NCBI GenBank assembly: GCA_028532985.1
Contig: JANCIK010000004.1
Span: 2,542,001-2,606,000 of the forward strand
Origin: Stropharia rugosoannulata
Lineage: Eukaryota > Basidiomycota > Agaricomycetes > Agaricales > Strophariaceae
Direction: 5' to 3'
Length of the DNA stretch: 64,000 bases
This document shows, piece by piece, positions 35,991-48,100 of this stretch. The notes beneath the pieces were generated by a model. The model was not told the DNA's origin and ran no database searches. It worked only from the letters and a program-made list of their open reading frames with translations. The position numbers and the translations under genes are program-made. Position 1 is the stretch's first letter; every line of letters starts with the position of its first letter.

Positions 35991-36633
35991 GTTGACACAG
36001 GATACTTTTGGGAGTTGTTTAGAGCTGAAAGTCAAGCAATTAGAAATAGGAATGCCTGGAAATGACGCGTCCAAATTTTGAGAGTGTCACTAGAGTAGGA
36101 AACCTTAGGACCGGGGCCCCGGACCTCCCCGGTCATGTCGATTGAAATTCCATCGGCCCGCTAGAGTAGGTTGACCGGTGACCATTGGTTGATCAATGAC
36201 GTTATGCACTAAAGTACATGTCGATTGACGCCCGACGGCCAAGTTTGACCTGTTCAGCTTCCAACCCTCAGATAACAGTTTCTCCTAGGAAGTAGCTGTT
36301 TGTTGGCTGGTTAGTAGATTTTCCGGAGTCCCTAGTGAGTCTTTTGAGCAACTTTTGAGTCCCATATTTGGCATTGCTAGATCATTGCGAATTTACATAA
36401 CTGAGTACTTGCTGAGTACCAACCGAGTACAAGGTTTATGTACGCACAAAAACAACACAAAAACGTCCATTTAGCAATAATACCGTCCCACCATCATCTG
36501 ACTCCATTGTGTAGTAGTAGTCCCTGCATCACGCATGTGCAAACCGCACAAACCACAAGCATGGGCGTTCCTAAGCACTATGGGCATCGCTTACGTATGA
36601 TGTCAGTGATGTTCAAGGTGTGATGGCCCTTCA
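35991..36633. other. Intergenic region with small inverted and direct repeats
   Basis: 643 bases between the divergent NAA25 and Nudix genes. It contains the palindrome CCGGGGCCCCGG at 36111-36122 within a larger inverted repeat (GACCGGGG at 36109 and CCCCGGTC at 36127-36134). CTAGAGTAGG is repeated at 36090 and 36161, and CATGTCGATTGA at 36134 and 36217. GAGTAC recurs about every 11 bases near 36403-36431. No coding sequence is supported. Confidence 0.55.
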
Positions 36634-37772
36634 ATGGCTCTTGCACGACTTCAACGCCTTGTCCGTCCCGACAAATCTGAGTTTCTCTCATCCATAACAT
36701 CGAGAAGACTTGCACATACGCAGATGGCTCAGAACCTACCCCGGATTGTATCCACTACTGACCTTCCGACTTTGGAGGCGAGGTCTGGCTCTCAAATAAA
36801 GATTAAACCAATGATTCTGAGTACATGTCGTCACTAGATGGATTTCCTTGAAGAAAATAAAGTATCTGGATCAAGATGGAAAAGAGGTAGCATGATTTCT
36901 ATGTTCCTTTCTTTGAATTATGTCTGATGATCCTTAAGCGCCTGTGGGAGTATGCAGAAAGGCGAACTCGGTCTAAGAAGGCAGGAGTTGACGGTAAATA
37001 ATCTTGGCCGCTGTTGCTGCAAAAAATCTTAGTCTTAGAACTCAGGGGTCGCCATTTTGGCCATAATACGGTCGAAGACCATCGCGTTTCCCGATTCTAC
37101 TGTCATTATTGAACAATATCGTCCCCCGATTGACAAGTACATAATCGGTGAGTCGAACTGCCATTTTGCCAGAGGCGTGCTTTCATCTGCTTTGATACCA
37201 GAATTGCCTGCAGGTAAGTCACTGTACGATGATGTATCTTCGAAATTTGACTCGTTTATTTTTATGCAGGTCTAGTTGACGAAGGAGAATCCGTTGAGAC
37301 TACCGCCATCAGAGAACTTCATGAAGAGACAGGATTCAAGGCTGATAAAATCATTCAATTGTCGCCCATCACAGTGAGCGACCCAGGTATTTGCGATTTG
37401 TTTAGCACGCCTCAGCGTCCTCACAGGTTCCCCAACCAGGTATGACAAACGCCAACATGCAGCTGGCTGTCGTCAGTGTCACTCTTGAAGATAAGATGGA
37501 GACCCCTGTTGCCAAACTTGAGTCTGGAGAGCACATAATTACAAGGATAGTAGAATTAAGCAAGTTGCAGGACATTCTGAATGGTCAGTGCGAACCCCTT
37601 CGAGTCATAGAAGTGCTGATGCTTAATCCAATTACGGCAAATAGAGTATGATCAGAAGGTATCTCGTTTATTACCCATAGCATATCTATGCTAAACAGGC
37701 CTCTAGGGTTTCATGGTTGATGCTCGTTTATGGCACTTTGCTTCGGGATACTCACTCGCCGAGAAATTATGA
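36634..37772 (+). CDS. YSA1: ADP-ribose pyrophosphatase, Nudix hydrolase (YSA1/NUDT5-like)
   Basis: Hydrolyses ADP-ribose and related sugar nucleotides to AMP and ribose 5-phosphate. Nine exons end at 36782, 36886, 36993, 37147, 37213, 37386, 37583, 37658 and 37772. From the ATG at 36724 they sum to 618 nt (205 aa, near the usual family size); from the in-frame ATG at 36634 the product is 235 aa with a basic leader (MALARLQRLVRPDKSEF). The Nudix box GX5EX7REUXEEXGU is complete: G(LVDEG)E(SVETTAI)RELHEETGF. EQYRPPIDKYIIELPAG precedes it, as in YSA1. Exons 5 (37202-37213, 12 nt) and 8 (37645-37658, 14 nt) are microexons. The C-terminus GFMVDARLWHFASGYSLAEK is typical. Confidence 0.9.
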
Positions 37773-37875
37773 TCAAATTATATCAAGTAAGAAATACACA
37801 TAGTATACGCATTCAGAAAAGATAATAGTGACAAGGTTAAAACATATATGTACTACAAAATGAACAGCACCAGAT

Positions 37876-40800
37876 TCATCGCCTGCCTTTACTCTTCCCA
37901 TTGGACTTCGCAGGGGCTTTCTTTTTTGGTCTTTCATCATCCGAGTCATCTGAACCAGCCGCCTTTTTAGTCTCAGCGCGCTTTTGATCAGCTATGTAAA
38001 AATAAGCTATTTGCGCAGAATGACTAATATAGATAGCTTACACTTCGCTGCTTTCCTCTCGAGCTCATCCCAGTCGTCACCTTATATGGGACACCGTAAG
38101 CCACTTAAATCAAAATATGGATGAAAATGCGCTTACCTTCATCACTTTCATCGTCGCCCCCGCCGAAGTCAGAACCACTCTCGTCACTTCCGCTCCCATC
38201 AGAGCCGTAGTCACTTTCGTCATCGCTACTCGAGCTCGCCACCAAAACGTCCGAGTCGGCTTCAAACTCGGATTCTGAGCCAGACAAATCTGATTGCTCG
38301 CTCTATAGGAAAAGAACGTCCCAGTTTTTGGCGTAATGTCAATTTAACATCAACCCATAAACATACCTCGGCACTGCCAGTTCCAAGGAATTTCCAGCCG
38401 CCGTCTCGGAAGAATTCGTAGGGGTTTTCATTGATATGTTTCATAAGAGGTCCCCAGTTATAATTGAGAGGCCCTTCGCTCATAGGAATATCCACCGAAC
38501 TGAAATAATCGTCAGAGCAGGCTACAAAATGATGCAGAGATGATACGCACTCCAACCAGTTCTTAACGTCATCCATTTGGGTACTTTGAATTGAATTGAT
38601 ATGAAGGGGGGGCTTGGTGAAATCCTTGAAGATAAACACAAGATCAAACTGCTTTAAACCATATTGGACTCGTTCCAACGAGGCTATTTCGATGTCTGAA
38701 AGGGTAATTACAAGGAAGGGCGGGTCTGTGAGGTGGACCAAACACTCCGTCGTGGGCTGCAGTCGAACGCTGGTACGGAAAGGGACACCTTCGAAAGATA
38801 ACTCCCTGAAAGGAATGTCGAGTTCAAGTGGTTCACCAAGTGATGCTGATGCGACTTCTGCAATCTTTTCAGCGAATGCTTTGATCTCTTTATTCAAAAG
38901 GGCTCGGCGTTTGCGTTCCTGCTGCTCCATCTCAATTTCATCTTCGTCACCATAACGGTGTTTCCTCTTGCGATTTCCGGTTTCATCAAACTGCACATCT
39001 GTTGCTTCACGGAAGAATTGCACGTCCTGGTATAGTGTAAGTACGAGAAGTAATATATACTAAAATAGCTTACAAATGTTTTCTTCTTACCAATCATAAT
39101 GGGTGCCTTTAGATGAAGATGAACGATCACGAGGAGTTCGTGGTCGCAAGGTTGGAAAAAGAGATGTTTGACATTGCTAAAAAGAATATCTGAACACAGT
39201 CATAATAATGAGGGTTATTGTGACACTTAGTAGCCCTGGAGTTTGCTCACCAACTTTCTGGGAACCCATTGATAAATAACGAATACCGTTCTGGTGAATT
39301 TCGACTTCTCCCGGCAAGCGTTTACCGTCCAAGGCAGGCCTGATGAACGCTTCAGGCATTTTAGTGGGCCGCCGTCCTTTTACTTCGACAAGGTTTCCCT
39401 GCTCAACCACATCTGCCATCTCCTTCTTTTGCTGTTCTCGTTTATTGGCTTCTTTCTTGAGGTCATTGATTTGCTTCACAATGTTATCGATACGATGACC
39501 ATCTGGAGAGCGATAGGAGAGGGAGCGAATGAATGTCGCATCAGGGTCTTCGAAAGGCTGAATAGATGAAAGCTCAGCACCAGGACATTGACGATTGGTC
39601 CTCGCAATTACTTACAGTATCTTCTTTCTTCCCCGCTAGTTGACCAGGAGTTTGGAAGTTAATCCGTAGATAGGTGAAGTCGCCTTCGTCATTTTTGCTT
39701 GCATTTTTTATAGTATTAATATGGAATGGAACGGCAAACCCATGGATCGGAAGGACGACGGTTTGAGCCTTGCGGTCAACAAAAATCTATATACCTTGGT
39801 TAATTGGGTCCTGAAAATATAGGATAGACAGTACCCTGAGTTTTTCGACCTCAGATGGTAATGCTCCCTCTCCTTTGTAGCTTTGGAACTTCTTCCAACC
39901 CTTTCCTTCCTTACCGCTTGTACCGCCTCCGTTCTCAGAGAATCTTGCTAAACCTTGAGATTGAAGGTTCTCATGGAGCTCCCGTTGGTGTTCAATGAGT
40001 TTAGCCATCGCAGTCTGATGCACCTCATCCTGGGCAGCTCGACGGGTTTGATTACGTAGAACTTTACCAGCAACACTTTTCTGCTTCGCTGGAGAACCGT
40101 TTTTCAAAGGCATAACGGGTGGTTTTTTGGGTTTCTTCTCTTTCTCCTCTTCGCTCTCGTTCGCTAAAAAGAAAAGAGTATCTTTGGGCGATTTGACGCC
40201 TTCGGTCATGATCAAGGACTTCTGACTGTCTACCTTGATAGTATCTACCAGATTTAATGCATATCTATTGGGACTGGGTAAGCGAAAAAAAAAGATACAA
40301 TTGCAAAAAGACCGTACTTGGATCCCGATTTGTCAGTGAGTCCAGTGAAACCGAGACTCAGATTAAAAATCATATTTTTCCGGAGACGCCTACTATTTTT
40401 GGCCGATAGAATATAGTTGGCGTCACGGAATTCAATGCCAGTCTAAAGAGGCATAAGTGACCATTAACCAGCGATAAATCAGATACTTGTTTGCGTACAG
40501 CGAATCCAATATTTTTGACAAAATACTTCTCCAAATCTGGCTTTTTGTCCTTAATAAAGTTCAATCCATGCTGATATACGTCGCAAGCAAGGACACCATC
40601 AGCCATGACAGTTAAGAGCTCCGTTTGCAGCGCAAGGAGAAGATTGTACTGAGCTTCTTGATCCTGTAATAAAAAAGAATAATTAATACTGTATTGATAT
40701 CCAACAGGCGCACTTACAGGATTTGGGTCAACAATAAAAGTCCGGCCAATGTTGGTGCTGTACGACTTGTACCGCATACCAAACCCGACGATGAAGACAC

Positions 40801-41941
40801 CCTTGTGTGCAATATTATCGTCAGACGACTCAACCGTGTAACGTAAATCATAGCCTGATTTAGAGGTCTTAGAGATGATAATAGGAGGGTAGCAAAATTC
40901 AACGGAGGGCCAGTCCACCTGTATGGTTGTTAACAAAATGGAATAGAGTTGAAACGGCAGACTTGCATGTTCTAAACCTTTCCCCTTGTTCCATACTTTC
41001 ATATCAGGCCCTTTCAATGAGCTTCCCTCGCCCGATCCCAACCGCGTCTCGATTTGCGCGGCGAGCATATCATGTGTTATTTTCGATTCTTTGTCCAAAA
41101 TGGATTCAAGTTTAGGCGCGACTAAGTGCTTTAAAAGCGTGGAAGTCAAATTCGCAGCAGTTTGCGTCCATTTCTAAATCAGGGTCAGCACTTGTTATTT
41201 TATTTTAGAAATAGTTTAATAGTAGTAGCGTACAATCTCATCCTCGTCCTTTACAGCCATCAAAGCAGAGATAGCTGCAGCCATATCAATGAGTTGTGGC
41301 TTTGAGGGAGACTCATCAACAGCATTCTGCCATTCAGATACGAGTTTGCCCGTGGGCGCTTCTTTGATGAGGGAGGCAACCTTGTTGGCAGACGTATATT
41401 GTCCTAGGAATTTTAGAAACGCTTCATTTGAAACGTCTTTTCCTTTGGGTCTTGCAATTATTTCTATCGAGATTGAAGAAACAGAGCTTTCGATTTGAGA
41501 AAGGATCTTGGCTAATTAAGCGTGAGTCCATAAGAGATACATGTACAAGGCGCGCCAAACCTTTGGACGCTGAGCAGAGCATGGAAAGCTTATTCCTTTG
41601 GAAGAGGAACAATGTTGAAGGGAATTCATACCCAAGAAGCCATTGCTGACCGAAAACTATTAGCACAATCATTGGTTGGCACTGAGGTCTTCCTACCTGA
41701 AAACAAGAACCTTTGCGCATGGGTTCATCGTCGGTTGTTGGGTCCCCTGCTACTAATAGTAGTGCATCAACGTCGGATATCGATGCAAAATCTTCGTCGT
41801 TTTTGGCTTCCTATACGCGAAAACTTCAATCAATAACGAGAGTGGCATTAATGAATGGAACATGCTACGAACAGCCCAGCACTTGTAGATTCGGCTTACA
41901 CGGGCAGCAAAGACGGCCTTGTTTAGTTGGGTGTCTGCCAT
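37876..41941 (-). CDS. SPT16: FACT complex subunit SPT16
   Basis: Histone chaperone that, with POB3/SSRP1, disassembles and rebuilds nucleosomes ahead of polymerases. The start reads [20 protein letters not shown] and continues after an intron into [20 protein letters not shown]. The N-terminal aminopeptidase-like domain contains [20 protein letters not shown]. The middle domain includes [38 protein letters not shown] and [20 protein letters not shown]. The C-terminus has [15 protein letters not shown], a long acidic run ([20 protein letters not shown]) and a basic tail ([17 protein letters not shown]). The stop lies at 37876-37878. The architecture and size (about 1,000 aa) are those of fungal SPT16. 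An ACGCGT word sits 34 bases before the start codon. It converges on YSA1 with about 100 bases between stops. Confidence 0.94.
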
Positions 41942-42551
41942 CGTCGCTACGTCGGTGGAATGAAGGGAGTTCAGACGCGTCGACTATATAGATGCAAGTC
42001 AAGTTGCAGTGTTGTTGCTTGAGCAGTCTTGTATATGAGTAGACGCGCCTTAATGTCACAAATTGCTTGGTAAGAGTCGGAGTCCGAAATAAGAATCGTC
42101 GAACTTCCACTGACCAGCACTGACCAGTTGACCAACCGCGTCACAGAAATACCTTTCCACCTCTACTCTTTACCCACAAGAGTTTTGATTGGTTGTTGTA
42201 TATGCTGACATGCCTCGATGGCGAAATCAGTATATTTAACAGTGGTCCTAACTACACAATACGGATCTCTTTGGAGATACTCCAGTACTTTGTTGAGCTT
42301 TGATAAGTATGACTATACATATGTAGCTTGTTAGTTGCACTCAGCACTCGTCATTACTGATCATTCATGCATTTTGAGCTTATATTCTTAGCGCCATACA
42401 TGACCAGAATAAAGTAAACTATGTAGATGCACGGACCTTCCGTCGCAGCTTGTTTAAAACTTGCCTAATACCGGATTAAATCTGTAATGGTCGATCAAGG
42501 AATAAGCCTTGAGTAGCACTTCCTTTCCGATAAATAAGCTGGTTGAAGAGT
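41942..42551. other. Intergenic region, SPT16 promoter and RPC82 3' end
   Basis: 610 bases. It contains ACGCGT at 41975-41980, close to the SPT16 start, and a short tandem ACTGACCAG duplication near 42111-42130. No gene is seen. Confidence 0.5.
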
Positions 42552-44704
42552 TTATTCATCATTGCCACTAAGAGAGGCAAGATCTCTGAGTAAAAATACA
42601 ACCTCGTCTATACGCATCTCCAACACAGCGAGCTTTTCTTGCTTCATCTGCCAGTCTTTCAGAACTTCGCGTTCCAATCTCGTCAGCAAGCTCTCGTCTT
42701 GACTGACATCAGTCCTCTGACGTTTTGCAAGGACAGCCGCGACATCAGGTATTTCACATTCACCACGACGACGAGCTAGAATGTTGTACAATGTTTTGTA
42801 CACGTCGGATAAAACGGTTGAGTACGCTTTCGAGAAGTCTGCGTACCTGAAAATTATTTAATAAGATGAGATGGATTGAGGGTCCGAAAATGCATTACTT
42901 ACCACAGGTAGAACGTTCGCGCAGGATTACGATCTGCACTTTTTGGCACTTCTTGCGTGCTGATCAAAGAATCAGCGGAGAGTGCAACAAGCAAAGGGCG
43001 CACGTCTTTGGGAGCCATGAGGACGTGTTTTGAAATCTGCCAAAAAATCAGATGTGAAAAAAGGGCAAATGAAGATTTGAAACCTGTTTTTCGTCCAATT
43101 TGCCTGAATGCGCCAGTAGTCGTAAAATTCTAACACCCTCCGGTCCATGTTTATCTCTCGCGACAGATTCTACTACATTTTGCCGTAGCCGTCGTGCTAT
43201 ATTCTCAAATTCTACCTGGACCTTTGACGTTGAATAGGACAAGAAAGCGCCTGCTCTGCCCTCTGTGGTTGGATTGTCGGCAGCTGATAACATGCCAAGG
43301 TAATCCTTGATACATGTCATATTTGGGACTTTTTTTGAAGAATATACAAGGCCAGTTGCAAGTTTGGCATCTTCCGGAACTTGTAAAGCGATATTAGCGA
43401 CAGATGTAGGAGCTGAGAAGTTTGATAAGTTTCGACTAAAGGAGAGTAGTACGTGGCGGCATACGTGACTTGCTATCCCGTATATTCAACTGACTTTTTT
43501 CAGTGGCCAACAACGTAGCCTTAAGAATCATGCTTGCGCCTTCATTGAACCGGTCTTTGGCTGCTTGTGCAAAGATCTACATACGCATGAATTAATGTCA
43601 AAAGTATGTTTGAGTCGCGTACCTCGTTCCGTATATGGACAGCAAACCTTTCGTAATTTACTTTGAAATACACAGACTCCTAGCATGATTCTATATTATA
43701 TGCATGAAAGAACCGAAATGAAATACTCACGTTGACAAACAAGTCATCTTCATCTGTTTTACGCTTGAGAGCAATGAGTCCCAAATGGTGATAAGATCTT
43801 CGAAGCGCTAGTCACCTTATTAGCTTTGGGGCCAGCCTGATCCTTTGCCTTTCGTTTCTTGGGTACACTAGAATCAGTTCTAAAAGGAGTTAATCTATTG
43901 CGCAAATGGCCTACCATTCCAACTTCTTCCGCAGCTTCTTCTTCACGCTTCAGTCGCGCCTGAGCAACATCCTTTGCTTCTCGTAATTCTTTCGCCGTAG
44001 GAAATCCGACTATCTTGCGTTTTTCTTCAGTCTCGTACTGAATTACTTTGTCGCGCGGCGATATATGAGATAAGATAGTAGAGGGTTTTAAATACGACCC
44101 AGAAACGAGTTTGATTAATATTTGCTTGTATTGTGCGGTTACTGGTTCTAATGTTTTATAAGAATCTTCAACCCAACCCTAGAAACGTACCTTTCGCATC
44201 ACCGCCCGACAGACTCGAGATAATATCCATAGGACGAAGCTTGCCATGATCCAAAATAGTCTGAACTATGTCAGCCGCCTGAGCATGCCATATTAGAACT
44301 TTCAAAAGTAAGGAAGGGTTTTCGAACCAATTTGCCGAACTTCTGTTCGGCAAGAAAAATATATTTGCCAAATCGCATTCGCAGTAAACATTCCTCGACG
44401 TTGATTTCAAATACTTCAATATTATCGTCTCCTCTAGAGTGCCATAAAACGTTGTGCTGTACAAGGATTAGTATAGCCGTTCTCACTACGCGAGGTTTTA
44501 ACTGGGAGTGTCGTATCAGAGCAGGCATCGCTAAGCGTCCTCGCACGAGCAAAACTTCCGCTACTTTCTTTATTTCGAATAAGATACGTTTATCAATGGC
44601 CTCGAATGAGATATATCAGGATTTAATTTGCTCACTGCTGATATAGAACCAAAATGACAGTGTATTATCTCTATACACAGCCGACCAGTATGATTGTCCG
44701 CCAT
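42552..44704 (-). CDS. RPC82: RNA polymerase III subunit C82 (RPC82/RPC3)
   Basis: Pol III-specific subunit that helps open promoters and binds TFIIIB. The start, MADNHTGRLCIEIIHCHFGS, is followed across a phase-0 intron by KVAEVLLVRGRLAMPALIRH, the first winged helix of the family. Next come RTAILILVQHNVLWH and ADIVQTILDHGKLRPMDIIS. Later winged helices contain VARDKHGPEGVRILRLLAHS. A C-terminal coiled-coil segment (LEREVLKDWQMKQEKLAVLE, EMRIDEVVFLLRDLASL) ends the protein, as in RPC82. Introns are numerous and several internal borders between 43320 and 44170 were not resolved. It is divergent from YCG1 across 415 bases. Confidence 0.86.
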
Positions 44705-45119
44705 TATCAGAAGTTGTTGCTCTGGAGTGTCAACAAAGTGTTAGAACTGAAATGTTTCGACAGTTGTGCTAGAGAAATAGAGTAGTTTGTTGTATTGGGT
44801 AGGGTTTATGAAGTTTGTTCAGGAAGTGGCCGATGTCGATAAACGTCAGTCCACGTAATGGGCAAGTCCTAGTCTTTAATACTACCTACGTAATAGCTTG
44901 AAAATGTCCGGAAACTAGAAACCAAAATTTGATCCATTAACACGTACCACGTGATCGTGACAAGCGCGACTATAGCACTCTATAGCACCAACTTGTCGTT
45001 TGCTTGTCATCCAACATTCATTTGTAATCGTTATCCTCGGACGTTAATAGGACGTTCACGATCAACCGACTGGTATCATTTTTCATGATAACTCTGCTGC
45101 CAGGCTATTTACTCCAAAC
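44705..45119. promoter_or_regulatory. Bidirectional promoter region, RPC82 and YCG1
   Basis: 415 bases between two start codons facing away from each other. A CACGTG E-box at 44948-44953 lies near the middle. No TATA box is obvious. A shared promoter is inferred from geometry alone. Confidence 0.45.
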
Positions 45120-48100
45120 ATGCCCTCCTCCACACAACATCCTTTTGACCGCCAACTGCTGAGAGAACGACTGGGCAGGTCAATTGCAACCGTGCTCCAG
45201 CAAGCACAGATTACGGAAACAAATCATACCAAGAACTATGTTACACTCTACAAAACCCATCTGGATGCTGCTGAATATACTTTAGAGACCCCTAAAGGAA
45301 TCAGAGCTGTTGGTGAAGCATCGTTTTGGGACATCCTCGCGTCCTACCTCATGCGGGTTTTTGCCGCGAAGAAAGGAACTGTTGCAGCGGATCGCGTGTC
45401 AAAGTTCGTCGGAGGTTATATTAGGTACATGAACGAAAGGAGTATGTGCTATTTCTTTGTAGAATTGGAAGTTATAATAAGGAACACAGCGATAGCCGAT
45501 GAAGACGAGGACGAAAGCACACCAGCGTCTCGTCTCACCTCTTATCTTTTGAAATTCCTTATGGGTGGGTTTCTATCAAGAGACAAAACGGTCCGCTTCC
45601 GCGTGCTATATACTCTTCAGGAAATGATTGAACACCTCGGAGAGGTTGAGTACGTCCTGTCCAAGACAATTCCTTTATTTGACTCATTTACGTGCAACTA
45701 GTGAGGACACATGTATTCGATTACAGAATGCACTTTTAGAACGTATACACGACAGAGAACCTTCTGTTCGAGGTTGTGTAGGCGCGTGTCTTGCTAAGAT
45801 AGCGGTATGGGAGCTTGATGGTGAAATATCGGCCCGTGATGTTGCTGTGGATGCCATGGCCTACGATTCATCAGCGTAAGCCACTTTCGAATTGTCGAAA
45901 ATATTAATGACGTTCCCCTCAGGGAAGTCCGGCGGTCTATTCTTATTAATTTGAGAATTGACTCAGAAACACTGCCTTTTATCATTGAACGCACTCGGGA
46001 CACCGACCAAGGTATCCGGAGACAGGTCTACAGGCTATTGGGTGACAAGTTGCGATCCGATGAAGAAGAATCTTTGGGCTTGGGCCCTACTTATCCTAAA
46101 GCACTAACCATATCTCAAAGGGAAGTAATTGTGAAAAATGGCCTTGGAGACCGTGACAATATTGTGAAGAAGGAAGCTACGTTATTGCTGTTGAAATGGT
46201 TGGATGCTATTAGTACCAAAGCCGAAGATGTGGCAACTCCTTCGAAGCGTGGCCAACAGTACATCCACAACCGGCTTCTCCCCTTTATTAAACTTTTCGA
46301 TCTGAATGTAGGCAGTTGTGTGGCTTCCGATGCATTGCGGGCTATTTTCTGTGCAAAAGCTGAAATATTTGATGCCATGAACTTGTCTGACGGTATGTTG
46401 CTCTGCTTCTCTATCAATTACTTTGGCAGCTGAACAGTGCTTTAGTGACACATTGGGAAAATATGTCCCCAGAGAAGATCTTCCTTGCACGGGTTTTCGC
46501 GGACTATTGTAAATATATCGACAATGTGGTCAAATTAGACTCATCGTTACCGGAGGTCACTTACATTGCTGGTCGAATTGAAGATTGCCAAGAATATCTT
46601 TCATCCTTGGTCGAATCAACCAGCCAAAACATTGCCAAGTCCGAAAATGAAAACCAGTTAAACGAATGGGAGGAAAAACTGGCTTCTCAGGAATATATTC
46701 TTTCTGAATTGTTGAGACTAGCAATGAATTTGGACTATTCGGATGAAAATGGGAGACGGCGAACTTTTCAAATAGTTCGTGAGTCAGAAGGTTGATAAAC
46801 TCTTCTTAAATTCTCCTTACAAATTCTGCAGGCAAAATGCTGGCTACGGAATCGTTACCCGAAGCTGTGATGGAACCTTGTTTAGATGTATTACGATATT
46901 TATCGTCCAGCGAACAGGATTTGATACTTCTCGTTGTGGAAATAGTGCAAGACCTTCGTGACAACGTTATCGAAATTAACGACGCAAACCCCACGGCAAG
47001 GAGCTTCTTCATAGGCATTTTTGTGTACGCATTAGTTAACCAGAATACACAGGAAGCCCACCAAGACTCCGCTGCACTTGAAGATGATACAATCACTGAA
47101 CATTCCCAAAAACTAACTCCTGATCAGCAAGTACGCTTAGATGCAATCGATTCGAAGTGTTTATCATTGTGTATTGGTATGCTAGAGCGAGTCAACGGCG
47201 TGCGTACACTTTTACCATACCTGGTCGCATTAGCTTACTCAAGTTGGAAAGACCTTCGAAGAAAATATCTCTCTGAGTGGTATTCTTAAATCACTGATAA
47301 TTCCATCTGCGCAAAGGAAGGACGGGGAGTTGCGCGACAAAGGAACCAAAGCTCTCGCTTTATGTTGTTTAATTGCTCGTGTACGTGTCAGTCATTATCG
47401 CCACCATATGTTTTAATTCAAACGTCTTTAGAGCCTTGCCCTTCAAACCTACAAATTCTTTATTGCCAATTTATCCATTTCTCCTCCCAACATCCGTCTC
47501 ACCTTAGCACGAACAATAATTGACGTCTGCATGGTTCATAAAGATTACATATTCAAGGCAGACACAGATAACGTATGCTCTTCAACAAATCACATCCAGT
47601 CTAGTACTAACCAGTGAATTATAGCTTGACATGATAACGACTTTTCTGAAAATACAAATCGGCGAAGAAGAAGACCCTAACATACAGGCGGTACTTTGCC
47701 AGGGGGCCGCAAAGATGGTAATCTCCGGAATCATTAGTGATGTTGAAGTAAATATGTTTTATCAACTGTTTTTTTGAAGTTGACCATGCGTTAGGTAATC
47801 AAAACTTTGTTCAAAGTGTACATATCACCGATGACAACTGGAAACAATGCTTTGCGTCAAGCCCTTACCCTCTTCTTTGCGATTTATAGCCATTCTTCGG
47901 CAGAAAATCAACAACGAATACAGGAGGTAATGCCTTGTCTTCACCATCTTGCACTGATTAATGAACCTCTTTAGCTTTTCATCCTTATATTTTTGGATGT
48001 CTGTGAGGATCGCAGGCAAGCGGTACATGCTGACGAAGATATCGACATTATACAATCCAGTCAAATTGCTGAAATGTTCTTAGAATGGACATCTCCTATC

